In this document: piece after piece, positions 8,135 through 16,010 of the stretch
Layout of the letters: every line of letters starts with the position of its first letter
Numbering within the stretch: position 1 is the first letter of the stretch
Assembly: GCA_964413425.1 (NCBI GenBank)
Contig: CAYPST010000029.1
Coordinates: forward strand, 1 to 38,113
Direction: 5' to 3'
Length of the DNA: 38,113 bases
From: DATFLS01 sp964413425
Lineage (GTDB): Bacteria > Fidelibacterota > JAANXI01
Translations under genes and position numbers: made by a program
The notes under the pieces: model-generated
The model's database searches: none
What the model was told of the DNA's origin: nothing
The model's input: the letters and a program-made list of their open reading frames with translations, nothing else

Positions 8135-8686
8135 TTACTGGGAACTGGTCGTTCCTTCTCCCTCTCCACCTCGGCGAAGTTCATACAACACATCCGCGGT
8201 GATTTCATGTTTCTCCTCGGCATAGAGGATGTTCCCCGCGGCAACATCAAACACATAATCGAAGCTGCCCTCAGCAGCCACTTTCCGAATCGCGGCATCA
8301 ATTCTCTGCAGCACCGGGCCCAGGATTTGCTCCTGTTTCGCATAAATCTGCCCCTGCGGGCCCACATTCTGCTGCTGAAACTGCTGAATTTTTTGCTGTA
8401 ATTGCTGCATCTGCTGCTGCTTCTGACGACGACGCTCCTCACTCATCACGAATTGCTGCCGTTGAAATTCTTGACTGAGACTATCCAGTCGAGTGGTCAT
8501 CGTGGTATACTGCTGTTCGAGGCTGCGTGCTTCTTCATTCAGCTTTTGTTGCGCTTCCCGGGCCGTCTCCCATTCCTGCATAATTCTGTCGGAATTCACA
8601 TATCCGACTCTCAGTTGCGCAAACACGGGCAGACCCACCAGTATACCTGCTAATAATACAATACTCAGTCGTAGCTTCCGCTTCAC
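8135..8686 (-). CDS. ompH: OmpH/Skp family periplasmic chaperone, GTG start
   Basis: The 183-residue product has a signal peptide (1 to about 23, ending PVFA-Q), then RVGYVNSDRIMQEW, a signature of OmpH/Skp proteins. A long glutamine-rich coiled coil follows (about 45-115), forming the tentacles that hold unfolded outer membrane proteins, then a C-terminal strand region with VAAEGSFDYVFDV. Skp delivers clients to BamA, which is encoded immediately upstream in the operon; lpxD follows. The GTG start is set by a very strong ribosome site. The tail after residue 165 is short and charged. Confidence 0.93.
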   Translation of the reverse strand: MKRKLRLSIVLLAGILVGLPVFAQLRVGYVNSDRIMQEWETAREAQQKLNEEARSLEQQYTTMTTRLDSLSQEFQRQQFVMSEERRRQKQQQMQQLQQKIQQFQQQNVGPQGQIYAKQEQILGPVLQRIDAAIRKVAAEGSFDYVFDVAAGNILYAEEKHEITADVLYELRRGGEGEGTTSSQ

Positions 8687-8690
8687 TATA

Positions 8691-8699
8691 TTCCTCCTT
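8691..8699 (-). promoter_or_regulatory. strong Shine-Dalgarno site deciding the ompH GTG start
   Basis: On the minus strand AAGGAGGAA lies 4-12 bases before the GTG at 8686. It is one of the strongest ribosome sites in the window and supports the GTG as the true start. Confidence 0.75.
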
Positions 8700-8741
8700 A
8701 TAGTTCTACATGATCCCTTGTTGAAATCACAGTTAAATCAT

Positions 8742-11144
8742 TTAAAAGGATTGCCCAAAAACGAAATGAGTTTTCCATCCTGAGGGTTCTCCTCCGAGAA
8801 CAAGTGGATCGAACCCGTAACCAACATCGACGCCCAGCATACCCAGCATCTGCATGAAAACCCGCCCGCCTACACCGACAGAACGTTTGAGATCGAACGG
8901 ATTCATGCGGGCCACATTCAGAAAAGTGTTTCCACTCTCGAAGAACCCGAGTCCATAAATGGTGGGATTCTCTGATATAAGAAATCGTAATTCCAACGAG
9001 TATTTCATCAGCGCCCGGGCACCAATGGCATTCCCGCCTGGGGAAATCGGACCGACCGACCGCTCATCGTATCCCCGCAGAGCGGTGCCGTACACGAGTC
9101 CCTCTCCACCCATGTAGAAGAGATCTTCATACGGGATCACTGCCCCGGTGTAAAGTGCTTTCAGTGCCCCCAACTCTATATCAGTGTACAGGACAAATTT
9201 CAGGGGCAACGGACTGAACCATTCAATCTGGAAATCATGTTTATGATATTCTTCGTTCCCGCCTAACGGACCTCCGGAAAGGGTGGAACGCAAGGACACC
9301 CGTGATCCCTGGGTCGGGAATTCCGGTCGATCACGGCTGTCGCGTTGAATCACCTGGGTAAATCTCACACCATACGTGGGGTTCTTACCTGAGGGATTCC
9401 AGTACCGGAATACGGTCGAATCTTTAATCGCCGTATACCGTTTGGAATCCATATAAATAGACCAATTGCCCCGGAAATAATTATCCGGCCAGCGAAACCG
9501 ATGACCGATGGAAAGTGATGCGCCTCTGGTGGTATAGTCAAACGGAAGATAATAGGACGCGCTGCTGCCAAAGAGATATCCGCCTCCCGTGGCGGCACCG
9601 CGTTCACTGTAAAACACGCTGACTCCGACCGGATTGGGGCGGTTCCAGGGCCAGGGCTCCTGAAAAGAGAAGTTAAAAGACTGAAAATAACTGGCCCGCT
9701 GGTAACTGAACGAAAGGCGCTGCCCGTGCCCCCTAAAGTTATTGAATTCCAACCCCACGCTGCCGAGGAGTTTGTCTAACTCGCTATACCCAATGGAGGC
9801 ATTGGCCCGATCCGTTTGTTTCTCCTCGACTTCAATCTCAAGATCCACCTGTTTTTCATCCACCGGCACTACATCAGGAACGATGTTGGAGAAATAGTTC
9901 AGGATGAACAGCTCACGCTGGCTCCGGATGAGTTTTTCCTGACTGAACACATCTCCGGGGAAAATCTGCAGTTCACGCCGGATGACATCTTCTTTGGTTT
10001 TGGTGTTTCCGGTAATGTCGATCCTGCGAACACTGACCTGATAATTCTCCTGCACCTGCACATCCACACGAACCTCGGTTTCCCCGACCGGCACCTCCTG
10101 CGGATTCATCTGAAAATACAGGTAGCCCCGATCCATGTATAATTTGCTGATGTTCTCGGTCCCCGTCCGAAACTGCTCGAAATTGTAAGTATCACCAGCC
10201 CGCAGCCCCAGCGCCCGCTGGAGTTCTTCATCTGTATACAACGTATTCCCATTCCAGGAGAAATCACTGTAGGTATACACCGACCCTTCTTCCACCCACA
10301 TATCGATAAACATGCGGGTTTTTTCCTCATTATAATACAAGGAATCCCTGATCACCTCGGCATCCCGGTACCCGTTTGACTTGTAAAATTCTTTGACTAA
10401 CTGCTTATCTTCAATAAAGTTTTCCGGACTATACTCCACATTCTGGAAGAGTTTCCACCACCGCTGCTCCTTCACCTTGTCCATCTGCCGGCGCAACTTC
10501 CCATCGGAAAACACCTCATTCCCATGGAATTCGATGTCCTGGATCTTCACCTTTTTTCCTTCCTCGATCCGGAAGGTCAAATCCACATACCCGTCCCGGT
10601 CCGGGGTGGGCTGCAGCAGGGTGTCCACCTCCGCCAGCAGGAAATTCTTTTCCTTATACATGGACTTAATCTTTTTCGCTGCCTGGTGGATATCGTAATC
10701 ACTTAACACCTGCCCCGGAAGGAGATCCAGTTCCTCGCTGAACTTATTTTGCTTAATTTTTTTGTTGCCACGGAAATTCATGGTTCCCAAACGGGGCCAT
10801 TCCTCCACCCTGATGACGAGATACACGGCATTCGCCGATTGCTGTTCCACCAGAATCTTGACATCGGAAAAGAGCCCGATATCGTAGACGCGCTGAATCG
10901 CTTTCTGGATAGTTTCAGCGTACAGGGTCTGGTCAACCCGTAATCCTGAGTTGGCAATAATCTGTGCGGCACTGGCCGTTTGATTCCCCTGGACCGAAAC
11001 ACCTAACAACCGCACGCCTTCCTCGGTGTCAGTAGCAGCCTGAGCGAATAATGGCGTGCTGCTTCTTCCCGGGCAACAGAAAATGAAAAGGAACACCAGG
11101 ATACCGGAAAGAAGCGGATATTTCCAGAAGCGTCTTACTTCCAT
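8742..11144 (-). CDS. bamA: outer membrane protein assembly factor BamA (Omp85 family)
   Basis: BamA (800 residues, standard length) inserts beta-barrel proteins into the outer membrane. A signal peptide ends near LFAQ-A (about residue 35). POTRA repeats follow from about 43 to 450, each with the pattern of a hydrophobic strand, a G-N turn and a helix (VSVQGNQTASAAQI, MNFRGNKKIKQNKF, IEFHGNEVFSDGKL, FSWNGNTLYTDEEL, IDITGNTKTKEDVI), five in all. The 16-strand barrel begins near ANASIGYSELDKL; it has RDSRDRPEFPTQGSRV, the loop motif LRGYDERSVGP (the R-G-Y/F loop 6 motif), and ends in phenylalanine (FVFGQSF), the usual C-terminal signal. It lies 5 bases after uppS and just before its chaperone ompH. 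Confidence 0.97.
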   Translation of the reverse strand: MEVRRFWKYPLLSGILVFLFIFCCPGRSSTPLFAQAATDTEEGVRLLGVSVQGNQTASAAQIIANSGLRVDQTLYAETIQKAIQRVYDIGLFSDVKILVEQQSANAVYLVIRVEEWPRLGTMNFRGNKKIKQNKFSEELDLLPGQVLSDYDIHQAAKKIKSMYKEKNFLLAEVDTLLQPTPDRDGYVDLTFRIEEGKKVKIQDIEFHGNEVFSDGKLRRQMDKVKEQRWWKLFQNVEYSPENFIEDKQLVKEFYKSNGYRDAEVIRDSLYYNEEKTRMFIDMWVEEGSVYTYSDFSWNGNTLYTDEELQRALGLRAGDTYNFEQFRTGTENISKLYMDRGYLYFQMNPQEVPVGETEVRVDVQVQENYQVSVRRIDITGNTKTKEDVIRRELQIFPGDVFSQEKLIRSQRELFILNYFSNIVPDVVPVDEKQVDLEIEVEEKQTDRANASIGYSELDKLLGSVGLEFNNFRGHGQRLSFSYQRASYFQSFNFSFQEPWPWNRPNPVGVSVFYSERGAATGGGYLFGSSASYYLPFDYTTRGASLSIGHRFRWPDNYFRGNWSIYMDSKRYTAIKDSTVFRYWNPSGKNPTYGVRFTQVIQRDSRDRPEFPTQGSRVSLRSTLSGGPLGGNEEYHKHDFQIEWFSPLPLKFVLYTDIELGALKALYTGAVIPYEDLFYMGGEGLVYGTALRGYDERSVGPISPGGNAIGARALMKYSLELRFLISENPTIYGLGFFESGNTFLNVARMNPFDLKRSVGVGGRVFMQMLGMLGVDVGYGFDPLVLGGEPSGWKTHFVFGQSF

Positions 11145-11149
11145 ACGAA

Positions 11150-11938
11150 TTATGATTGTTCCAGCAGTATAGATTGATGATTATTGACTTGTTCACTCAC
11201 TTTGCCGAATCGTCTTTCCCGGCACTGGTAATCTAAAATTGCCTGATATAACTCTTTTTCCCGGAAGTCAGGCCAATACGTTGCCGTGATATATAATTCC
11301 GTATAGGCAATTTGCCAGAGTAAAAAGTTGCTGATCCGGGATTCCCCGCTGGTCCGAATGAGTAAATCCGGATCCGGGAGGTGGGCAGTATACAAATATC
11401 CACTGAAGAGTTCTTCCTTCAAATCGGCAATGGAGTGCTTTCCGGACTCGACATCCCGATACAGCTTTTCCACGGCTTCCAGGATTTCCTGGCGTCCCCC
11501 ATAATTTAAGGCCAGATTCAGGATTAATCCGGTGTTGGCGTGGGTGCGTTCAATGGCTTCCAGCATCCCCTTGCGAGGTTCTTCCGGGATTTCATTCAGA
11601 TCGCCGAGCACCTGTAATTTCACATTGTTTTTCTGCAGCTCCTCCACTTCTTCCCGGATGGTGTCCAGCAGGAGGCTCATCAGAGCCGAAACCTCATTGG
11701 CGGGCCGATTCCAGTTCTCAACCGAGAAAGTATACAGGGTCAGTACTTCAATGCCGAGATCACCGCACGTGCGAACCACCTCCCGAACAGAATTAATGCC
11801 TTCGTTATGCCCGGCAACCCGGGGGAGACTTCGCGCTTTGGCCCACCGCCCGTTTCCATCCATGATGATTGCAATGTGCCGCGGCAGAACGCCATGGTGC
11901 AAAATTTTTTCCTGCAGTTGGCTGGTGTCGTCTGTCAT
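11150..11938 (-). CDS. uppS: isoprenyl diphosphate synthase (undecaprenyl diphosphate synthase)
   Basis: UppS adds isopentenyl units in cis to farnesyl diphosphate to make the C55 carrier for murein and O-antigen. The motif IAIIMDGNGRWAK carries the catalytic aspartate D27, and the later LLIRTSGESRISNFLLWQ and YWPDF segments are diagnostic. The frame also has an ATG at 11962 (8 residues longer), but I prefer 11938 (262 residues): a promoter-like pair at 11972-12000 would start transcription only a few bases before 11962, and AAAGGT precedes 11938 at reasonable spacing. It is the first gene of the operon running to rseP. The enzyme call is certain; the start is likely but not proven. Confidence 0.95.
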   Translation of the reverse strand: MTDDTSQLQEKILHHGVLPRHIAIIMDGNGRWAKARSLPRVAGHNEGINSVREVVRTCGDLGIEVLTLYTFSVENWNRPANEVSALMSLLLDTIREEVEELQKNNVKLQVLGDLNEIPEEPRKGMLEAIERTHANTGLILNLALNYGGRQEILEAVEKLYRDVESGKHSIADLKEELFSGYLYTAHLPDPDLLIRTSGESRISNFLLWQIAYTELYITATYWPDFREKELYQAILDYQCRERRFGKVSEQVNNHQSILLEQS

Positions 11939-11971
11939 AACGGATCGTACCTTTTCGTGCATAATCTACCG

Positions 11972-12000
11972 AATTTATTCCCTGTATACCCCGATGTCAA
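11972..12000 (-). promoter_or_regulatory. sigma-70-like promoter of the uppS-bamA-lpx operon
   Basis: On the minus strand TTGACA (plus positions 11995-12000) is followed after 17 bases by TAAATT (11972-11977). The -35 is a perfect match and the -10 has four of six. The expected transcript start is near 11964, which leaves room for a leader before the ATG at 11938. Found by eye; not tested. Confidence 0.5.
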
Positions 12001-12107
12001 GATAAAGGTCTGACCCTTGATACGAAAGCACTTTATCTCGTAAACAGAACAACAACTTTGCCGGGCGATACTCACCTTTCAGGTGCTTCCGATTGAACTC
12101 ATACCAG

Positions 12108-13217
12108 TTATTCGACAACCGCCTGTAATTGTTCCGCTAATTTCCCGGCGACCTTGAGAAACCCTTGCGCGGCCTCGGAATCCGCCCGACTGAAGACCAC
12201 CGGTTCACCGAGATCACTCGTCTCCATGACGGCCGGTTCCAGCGGGATTCTTCCCAGTAACGGCACTCCCAGGCGGATACTCTCCTTCTGTCCGCCTCCA
12301 CGACTAAAGACCTCCGTTGGTTCACCACAGTGCGGACAGGTAAAGTAACTCATGTTTTCAATGATGCCCAGCACCCTGGAATTCACTTTTCTGAACATAT
12401 CAGCGCCCCGCTTCACATCCTGTAACGCCAGTTGCTGAGGAGTGGTCACCATCACCGCTCCTGTGATTGCGATCTTCTGGACCAGCGTCAGCTGCACGTC
12501 ACCGGTACCAGGCGGCAGATCCAGTATCAGATAATCCAGTTCGCCCCAGGCAATGCCATTTAAAAACTGGTCGACCATCTTTGCTACCATGGGACCACGC
12601 CAGATCACCGGGGAATCATCACCCAGGATGTTGCCGAATGACATGAGTTTAATACCGAACTTCTCCAGAGGGGCAATACGCTCATCCTTCGTTAAATAGG
12701 GCTGTTCTTTTATACCAAACAAGGTAGGCAGGCTCGGACCATAGATGTCAAGATCCAATAGCCCCACATTATACTCGTGCTGTTTCAGCCCGGCAGCCAG
12801 ATTCGCAGCAACCGTAGATTTCCCCACACCACCCTTTCCGCTGGCAACAGCAACCGTATACGTTACCCCAGGAATGCGATGTTGATCCGCCCAGGGATCC
12901 CCTCGGTCAAACTGCCCGGCCCTTTGACTGCCGCTCTCATTGGGTTGGCGCGATTTCCCGGACTCCTGTCCCGGCTCCACAATCGAAACCGACACGGTAT
13001 CTACTTCACCCTGGGATTCAATTTTATTCCGCACTAACTCTTTGATCCGGTTCTTTTTCTCATCGTCTGAGGAGGAAATGCGCAGTTGAATATGTACCGT
13101 GCTGTCCTGAATGTCGATATCCCCCACCATTCCGAAAGACACAATATTTCGGCTGAATCCGGGATAGTTGACCTCCTCAAGCAAATGCATGATTTGTTCA
13201 CGGCTGATAGCTGCCAT
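12108..13217 (-). CDS. mrp: Mrp/ApbC/NBP35-type Fe-S cluster carrier ATPase
   Basis: The 369-residue protein carries and delivers iron-sulfur clusters in the cytoplasm. An N-terminal MIP18/DUF59 domain (about 1-80) precedes a charged linker (about 83-113) and the P-loop ATPase. The deviant Walker A is SGKGGVGKST (126-135), followed by DLDIYGPSLP, DLPPGTGDVQLT (233-244) and the cluster-binding CPHC (C294, C297). All expected residues are present. The ATG at 13217 has AGGAGG about 12 bases upstream. It is not tightly linked to the neighbours. Likely clients in this window include SdhB, an Fe-S protein, but that is only inference from shared genome context. Confidence 0.95.
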   Translation of the reverse strand: MAAISREQIMHLLEEVNYPGFSRNIVSFGMVGDIDIQDSTVHIQLRISSSDDEKKNRIKELVRNKIESQGEVDTVSVSIVEPGQESGKSRQPNESGSQRAGQFDRGDPWADQHRIPGVTYTVAVASGKGGVGKSTVAANLAAGLKQHEYNVGLLDLDIYGPSLPTLFGIKEQPYLTKDERIAPLEKFGIKLMSFGNILGDDSPVIWRGPMVAKMVDQFLNGIAWGELDYLILDLPPGTGDVQLTLVQKIAITGAVMVTTPQQLALQDVKRGADMFRKVNSRVLGIIENMSYFTCPHCGEPTEVFSRGGGQKESIRLGVPLLGRIPLEPAVMETSDLGEPVVFSRADSEAAQGFLKVAGKLAEQLQAVVE

Positions 13218-13383
13218 ACGCTTTCTAATCCTCCTGTGTTGCCTGAATTCAAGAGAAATTTCAGGTTATCTTCCTGAGCCTGCCAGGCATATCATTCCTG
13301 CTCCCAGATCGTATATCACCAATACACGTATCCGGATTTTCTTCTAAACCCTCATGATCGGATATCAGTTCCAATTTTCCTGC

Positions 13384-14631
13384 TTATATCTTCTTTTTAT
13401 ATAAACGATAGTGACCTACCAAATAACCGGAAAGCCCCAAGGTCACCAGGCTGAGAAGAAATAATCCCCCGTATAACAACTCAGTGGAAACAAATGAACC
13501 TGTAAGTGCGAGCACCATGGATACGGTCAATGTTATCCATCCGACCTTGATTACTCCTGAACGCATCGGATTTTGCGGTATACCGGAATTGGGGTGACTA
13601 CGGTTTTGCGAAACCTGCTGGATAGTTTTCGGTACTTCCGAGAACATTGTCATGAGGTAGGTCATCAAGAGCCACCCGCCAACCCCTAAAATTCTATGGG
13701 AAGTGGCCCGGCCACTCGGATAGTTTGCAGCGATATCAAATCCCAGGAGAATGGTGAGAAACAAGGCCGCAAATCCCACAATGATAAAGGGTAAAAGCCG
13801 CTTTCCGGACGACGGTCTTTCAGATGCTTCTCCGGATCCGGAAGGAGTATCCACCCTGGGCATACTGTACCCATATCCCAGAAACCCCAGGAGAATTATT
13901 CCCGCCGCCATCAGAGTCAGGTTCATTCTCCAGATAGCGAAAAGGATGGTCAGAAATACCAGACCGACAAACCAGAGCCAGGCACTGCCTTGCAGCGTAC
14001 CGACGGAGCCTGTCACCGGCGTATCCTCTCCCCGCAATGCCACCCCCAGACCAAGCAAACTCAAGGAAGCCCATCCTACCAAACCGGCATGAATATGAGA
14101 CAAACGGATGTTCTGCACTACACTCGTATTCATATATTCATGGAGAAGATATCCCCCGAGAACCAGAGCAATGACCAATCCTACAACACCCAGTGCCCCA
14201 AACAACAATACTCCCGCCCGCTTTTGACGACTGACTTGTAAAAACCATCGGAAATATTGTATGACCCACCAAAATAAAGCGATAAATACTCCAAGTACTC
14301 CCGGACCCAGCAGAAGCCAACTCTTTATTCCGAAGCCGGCAAACACAAGGAGCACGCTTAAAACCAAAACGATCAGAATGGTCTGCAACGGCCAGGGCTG
14401 AAGACGCACCTCTTCAAGATGCAAGTATACCCGTTGATAAAGCCCCATCAGCCCGATGGTAAGCGCCCCCAATGTGCCCATATGCACCAGCGCAATATCC
14501 CACTGATAGAACACGAAACTCCCGAAAATTCTACTCCCGAAAAGCACCAGGGCAAATGCGGAGGAAAGAAAAAGAAATCCAATGGAGGTGCGATAATATT
14601 GGAGCAGCAACTGTAATCGTTCGTTATTCAC
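13384..14631 (-). CDS. polytopic membrane protein with conserved histidines, NnrS/haem-copper oxidase subunit I-like
   Basis: The 415-residue product is almost entirely hydrophobic, with about 12 predicted membrane helices and a hydrophilic loop near 259-279. It has histidines in helical contexts: H50 (IALVHMGTLGALTIG), H164, H179 and H181 (RLSHIHAGLVGWAS) and H312 (ATSHRILGVGGWLL). This spread resembles NnrS proteins and reduced relatives of CcoN, the haem-copper oxidase catalytic subunit. I cannot see the full set of six CcoN histidines in order, so it is not a normal oxidase. The start is GTG at 14631, with AAGGAG about 10 bases upstream; an overlapping ATG is in another frame and stops at once. 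No oxidase or c-type cytochrome gene is adjacent. Confidence 0.6.
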   Translation of the reverse strand: MNNERLQLLLQYYRTSIGFLFLSSAFALVLFGSRIFGSFVFYQWDIALVHMGTLGALTIGLMGLYQRVYLHLEEVRLQPWPLQTILIVLVLSVLLVFAGFGIKSWLLLGPGVLGVFIALFWWVIQYFRWFLQVSRQKRAGVLLFGALGVVGLVIALVLGGYLLHEYMNTSVVQNIRLSHIHAGLVGWASLSLLGLGVALRGEDTPVTGSVGTLQGSAWLWFVGLVFLTILFAIWRMNLTLMAAGIILLGFLGYGYSMPRVDTPSGSGEASERPSSGKRLLPFIIVGFAALFLTILLGFDIAANYPSGRATSHRILGVGGWLLMTYLMTMFSEVPKTIQQVSQNRSHPNSGIPQNPMRSGVIKVGWITLTVSMVLALTGSFVSTELLYGGLFLLSLVTLGLSGYLVGHYRLYKKKI

Positions 14632-14779
14632 CCCATCTCCTTCACAACATTCTATGAATTATAAATGATAGTCAACCCATGCGACTCTTTCAACTCAAAA
14701 TCGGTAGATCCTGACGGAGATGGTTGGTGGATATCGAAAAGAACGGCAAGAGCGTTTTATAAGATGAAATTTTTCGGGC

Positions 14780-14845
14780 GGCTGGTGTCATAACTTCGCC
14801 GCGGCGAATCGGACACCTACCCGGACCGAATTCTTCAAACCAGCC
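14780..14845. repeat. structured intergenic element with nested inverted repeats
   Basis: In the 250-base gap between two minus-strand genes, the 14-base palindrome TTCGCCGCGGCGAA (14795-14808) lies inside a stem of GGTGTC (14784-14789) and GACACC (14812-14817). GGCTGGT (14780-14786) can also pair with ACCAGCC (14839-14845). On the minus strand it follows the 3D-domain gene and precedes the membrane protein gene by about 150 bases. It could be a terminator or an attenuator; no T tract fixes the choice. Confidence 0.4.
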
Positions 14846-14881
14846 ACCCTGTAGAAAAAAACGACGAAAGAAATAAATGTG

Positions 14882-15436
14882 TTATGAATCCGAGCGGCTG
14901 GCAATATACACTTCCCGTTTCCCCCATTTTCGGGCTATGGAGAGCTGATCGAGCCAGATATCCGCTCTGTTGGTAAACCGGCGATTCATGGTGTCATGGA
15001 CAACCATGGGTTTCACGTATATTACAAAAACCGTGTCACCGTAGACATACATTCCACTGGGATTAAATCCCATCCGATGCATGAGAGCATTTTCTGCGCG
15101 AATCAAGTCCCGGCTCAAAGCAAGGGTCCCATCACCCACTCTGGAACCGCTGGAAGTGACAAAAGGAGTATTATCGGTTTGCCAGGGATGACTGTTGTAG
15201 GCTGTGGCAACCAGTCTACTGATCTGCACCTGTGATACTGCGTCCAGATCACTTTCAACATCTGACAGCACCGTATATAAGGAGTCAATCTGATGATTCA
15301 GCTGTCGCTTCTCCTTCAAGAGCGAACCCACATCCTGGACATATTCGGTATGCATTCCAAGCACTAACACTCCAAATAGCAGAATCGGCAATATTAAAAA
15401 ACTGAATAGTAACCAATATACGTATTTATTCTTCAT
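14882..15436 (-). CDS. 3D domain-containing membrane-anchored protein (DPBB/MltA-like fold)
   Basis: The 184-residue protein has an N-terminal membrane helix (about 6-28), a short coiled coil (about 38-68, KEKRQLNHQIDSLYTVL), then a 3D domain (about 72-180). The 3D family is named for three aspartates; here VTSSGSRVGDGTLALSRDL, YGDTVFV and VVHDTMNRRFTNRADIWLD hold the conserved aspartates. The fold is a double-psi beta-barrel like that of MltA lytic transglycosylases and resuscitation factors, so a role in peptidoglycan cutting or binding outside the inner membrane is likely. A GGAGGA site precedes the ATG. It stands alone between long intergenic regions. The domain call is good; enzyme activity is unproven. 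Confidence 0.8.
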   Translation of the reverse strand: MKNKYVYWLLFSFLILPILLFGVLVLGMHTEYVQDVGSLLKEKRQLNHQIDSLYTVLSDVESDLDAVSQVQISRLVATAYNSHPWQTDNTPFVTSSGSRVGDGTLALSRDLIRAENALMHRMGFNPSGMYVYGDTVFVIYVKPMVVHDTMNRRFTNRADIWLDQLSIARKWGKREVYIASRSDS

Positions 15437-16010
15437 CTAATCTTCCTCCGAGTTATTTTTTTCTGAGTTAGTTTATTATTTATTTGATAAAATGACTGTA
15501 AGATGTGTCACACTCCGACTGGTCGGAGGGGAAGGACAAACCGGGGGGACATTCAGAATATACAGGAGAACTGCCATGGGTACTGGCTACTCTGGTTTGT
15601 GATACTCTGACATGTCTGAATTTCATAAGTAAGTTACCGACAATTACCTCCTTGTGTAAGATATATACTTTCAATGCCTCGAAGCAATATCTTCGTCGCT
15701 GCCGGCGCTATGTTCTCAATGTACATAGTTCTCGCATTTCTTTTTTTGTTCGGGGTCAATATAACCTATCGTTTCTTAGAAAGTCAACCTTTTACATGTG
15801 ACAGCCAGATTTGTTTCCTATTCATTTTCCTAATTCCGAGTCTATTTAGAAATCGCCCCGTCCCAAAGGGATCTTCGAGGCGTTATCCAAATAGATTCAT
15901 ATTCATATGTGAGAGATATCGCATTCTCAGCATGTCGCGTTCATCCTTATTTTCGTATCGTGCCGTGGCAGCAAAAGCAGCAGTATGAACGGCAAACAAT
16001 ATCAACTTCT
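15437..16010. other. 574-base intergenic region without a supported gene
   Basis: Between the 3D-domain gene and the GlmU-like gene, both minus strand, the sequence is AT-rich and holds only short frames with no family resemblance or ribosome site. Its one distinct object is the inverted repeat at 15838-15898. I see no tRNA or small-RNA signature. Confidence 0.6.
15838..15898. repeat. dispersed repeat copy B as an imperfect inverted repeat
   Basis: GAGTCTATTTAGAAATCGCC (15838-15857) pairs with GGCGTTATCCAAATAGATTC (15879-15898), 16 of 20 positions. The short loop contains TCCCAAAGGGA, a mini-hairpin. The left arm matches the repeat cores at 1004-1028, 25972 and 37354, so this copy shows that the element can be a palindromic unit. 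Confidence 0.6.

Noticed and set aside
15674..15988. 104-codon plus-strand frame in the intergenic region
   Set aside because: The hydrophobic start is suggestive, but there is no ribosome site, and the frame runs through the inverted repeat at 15838-15898.
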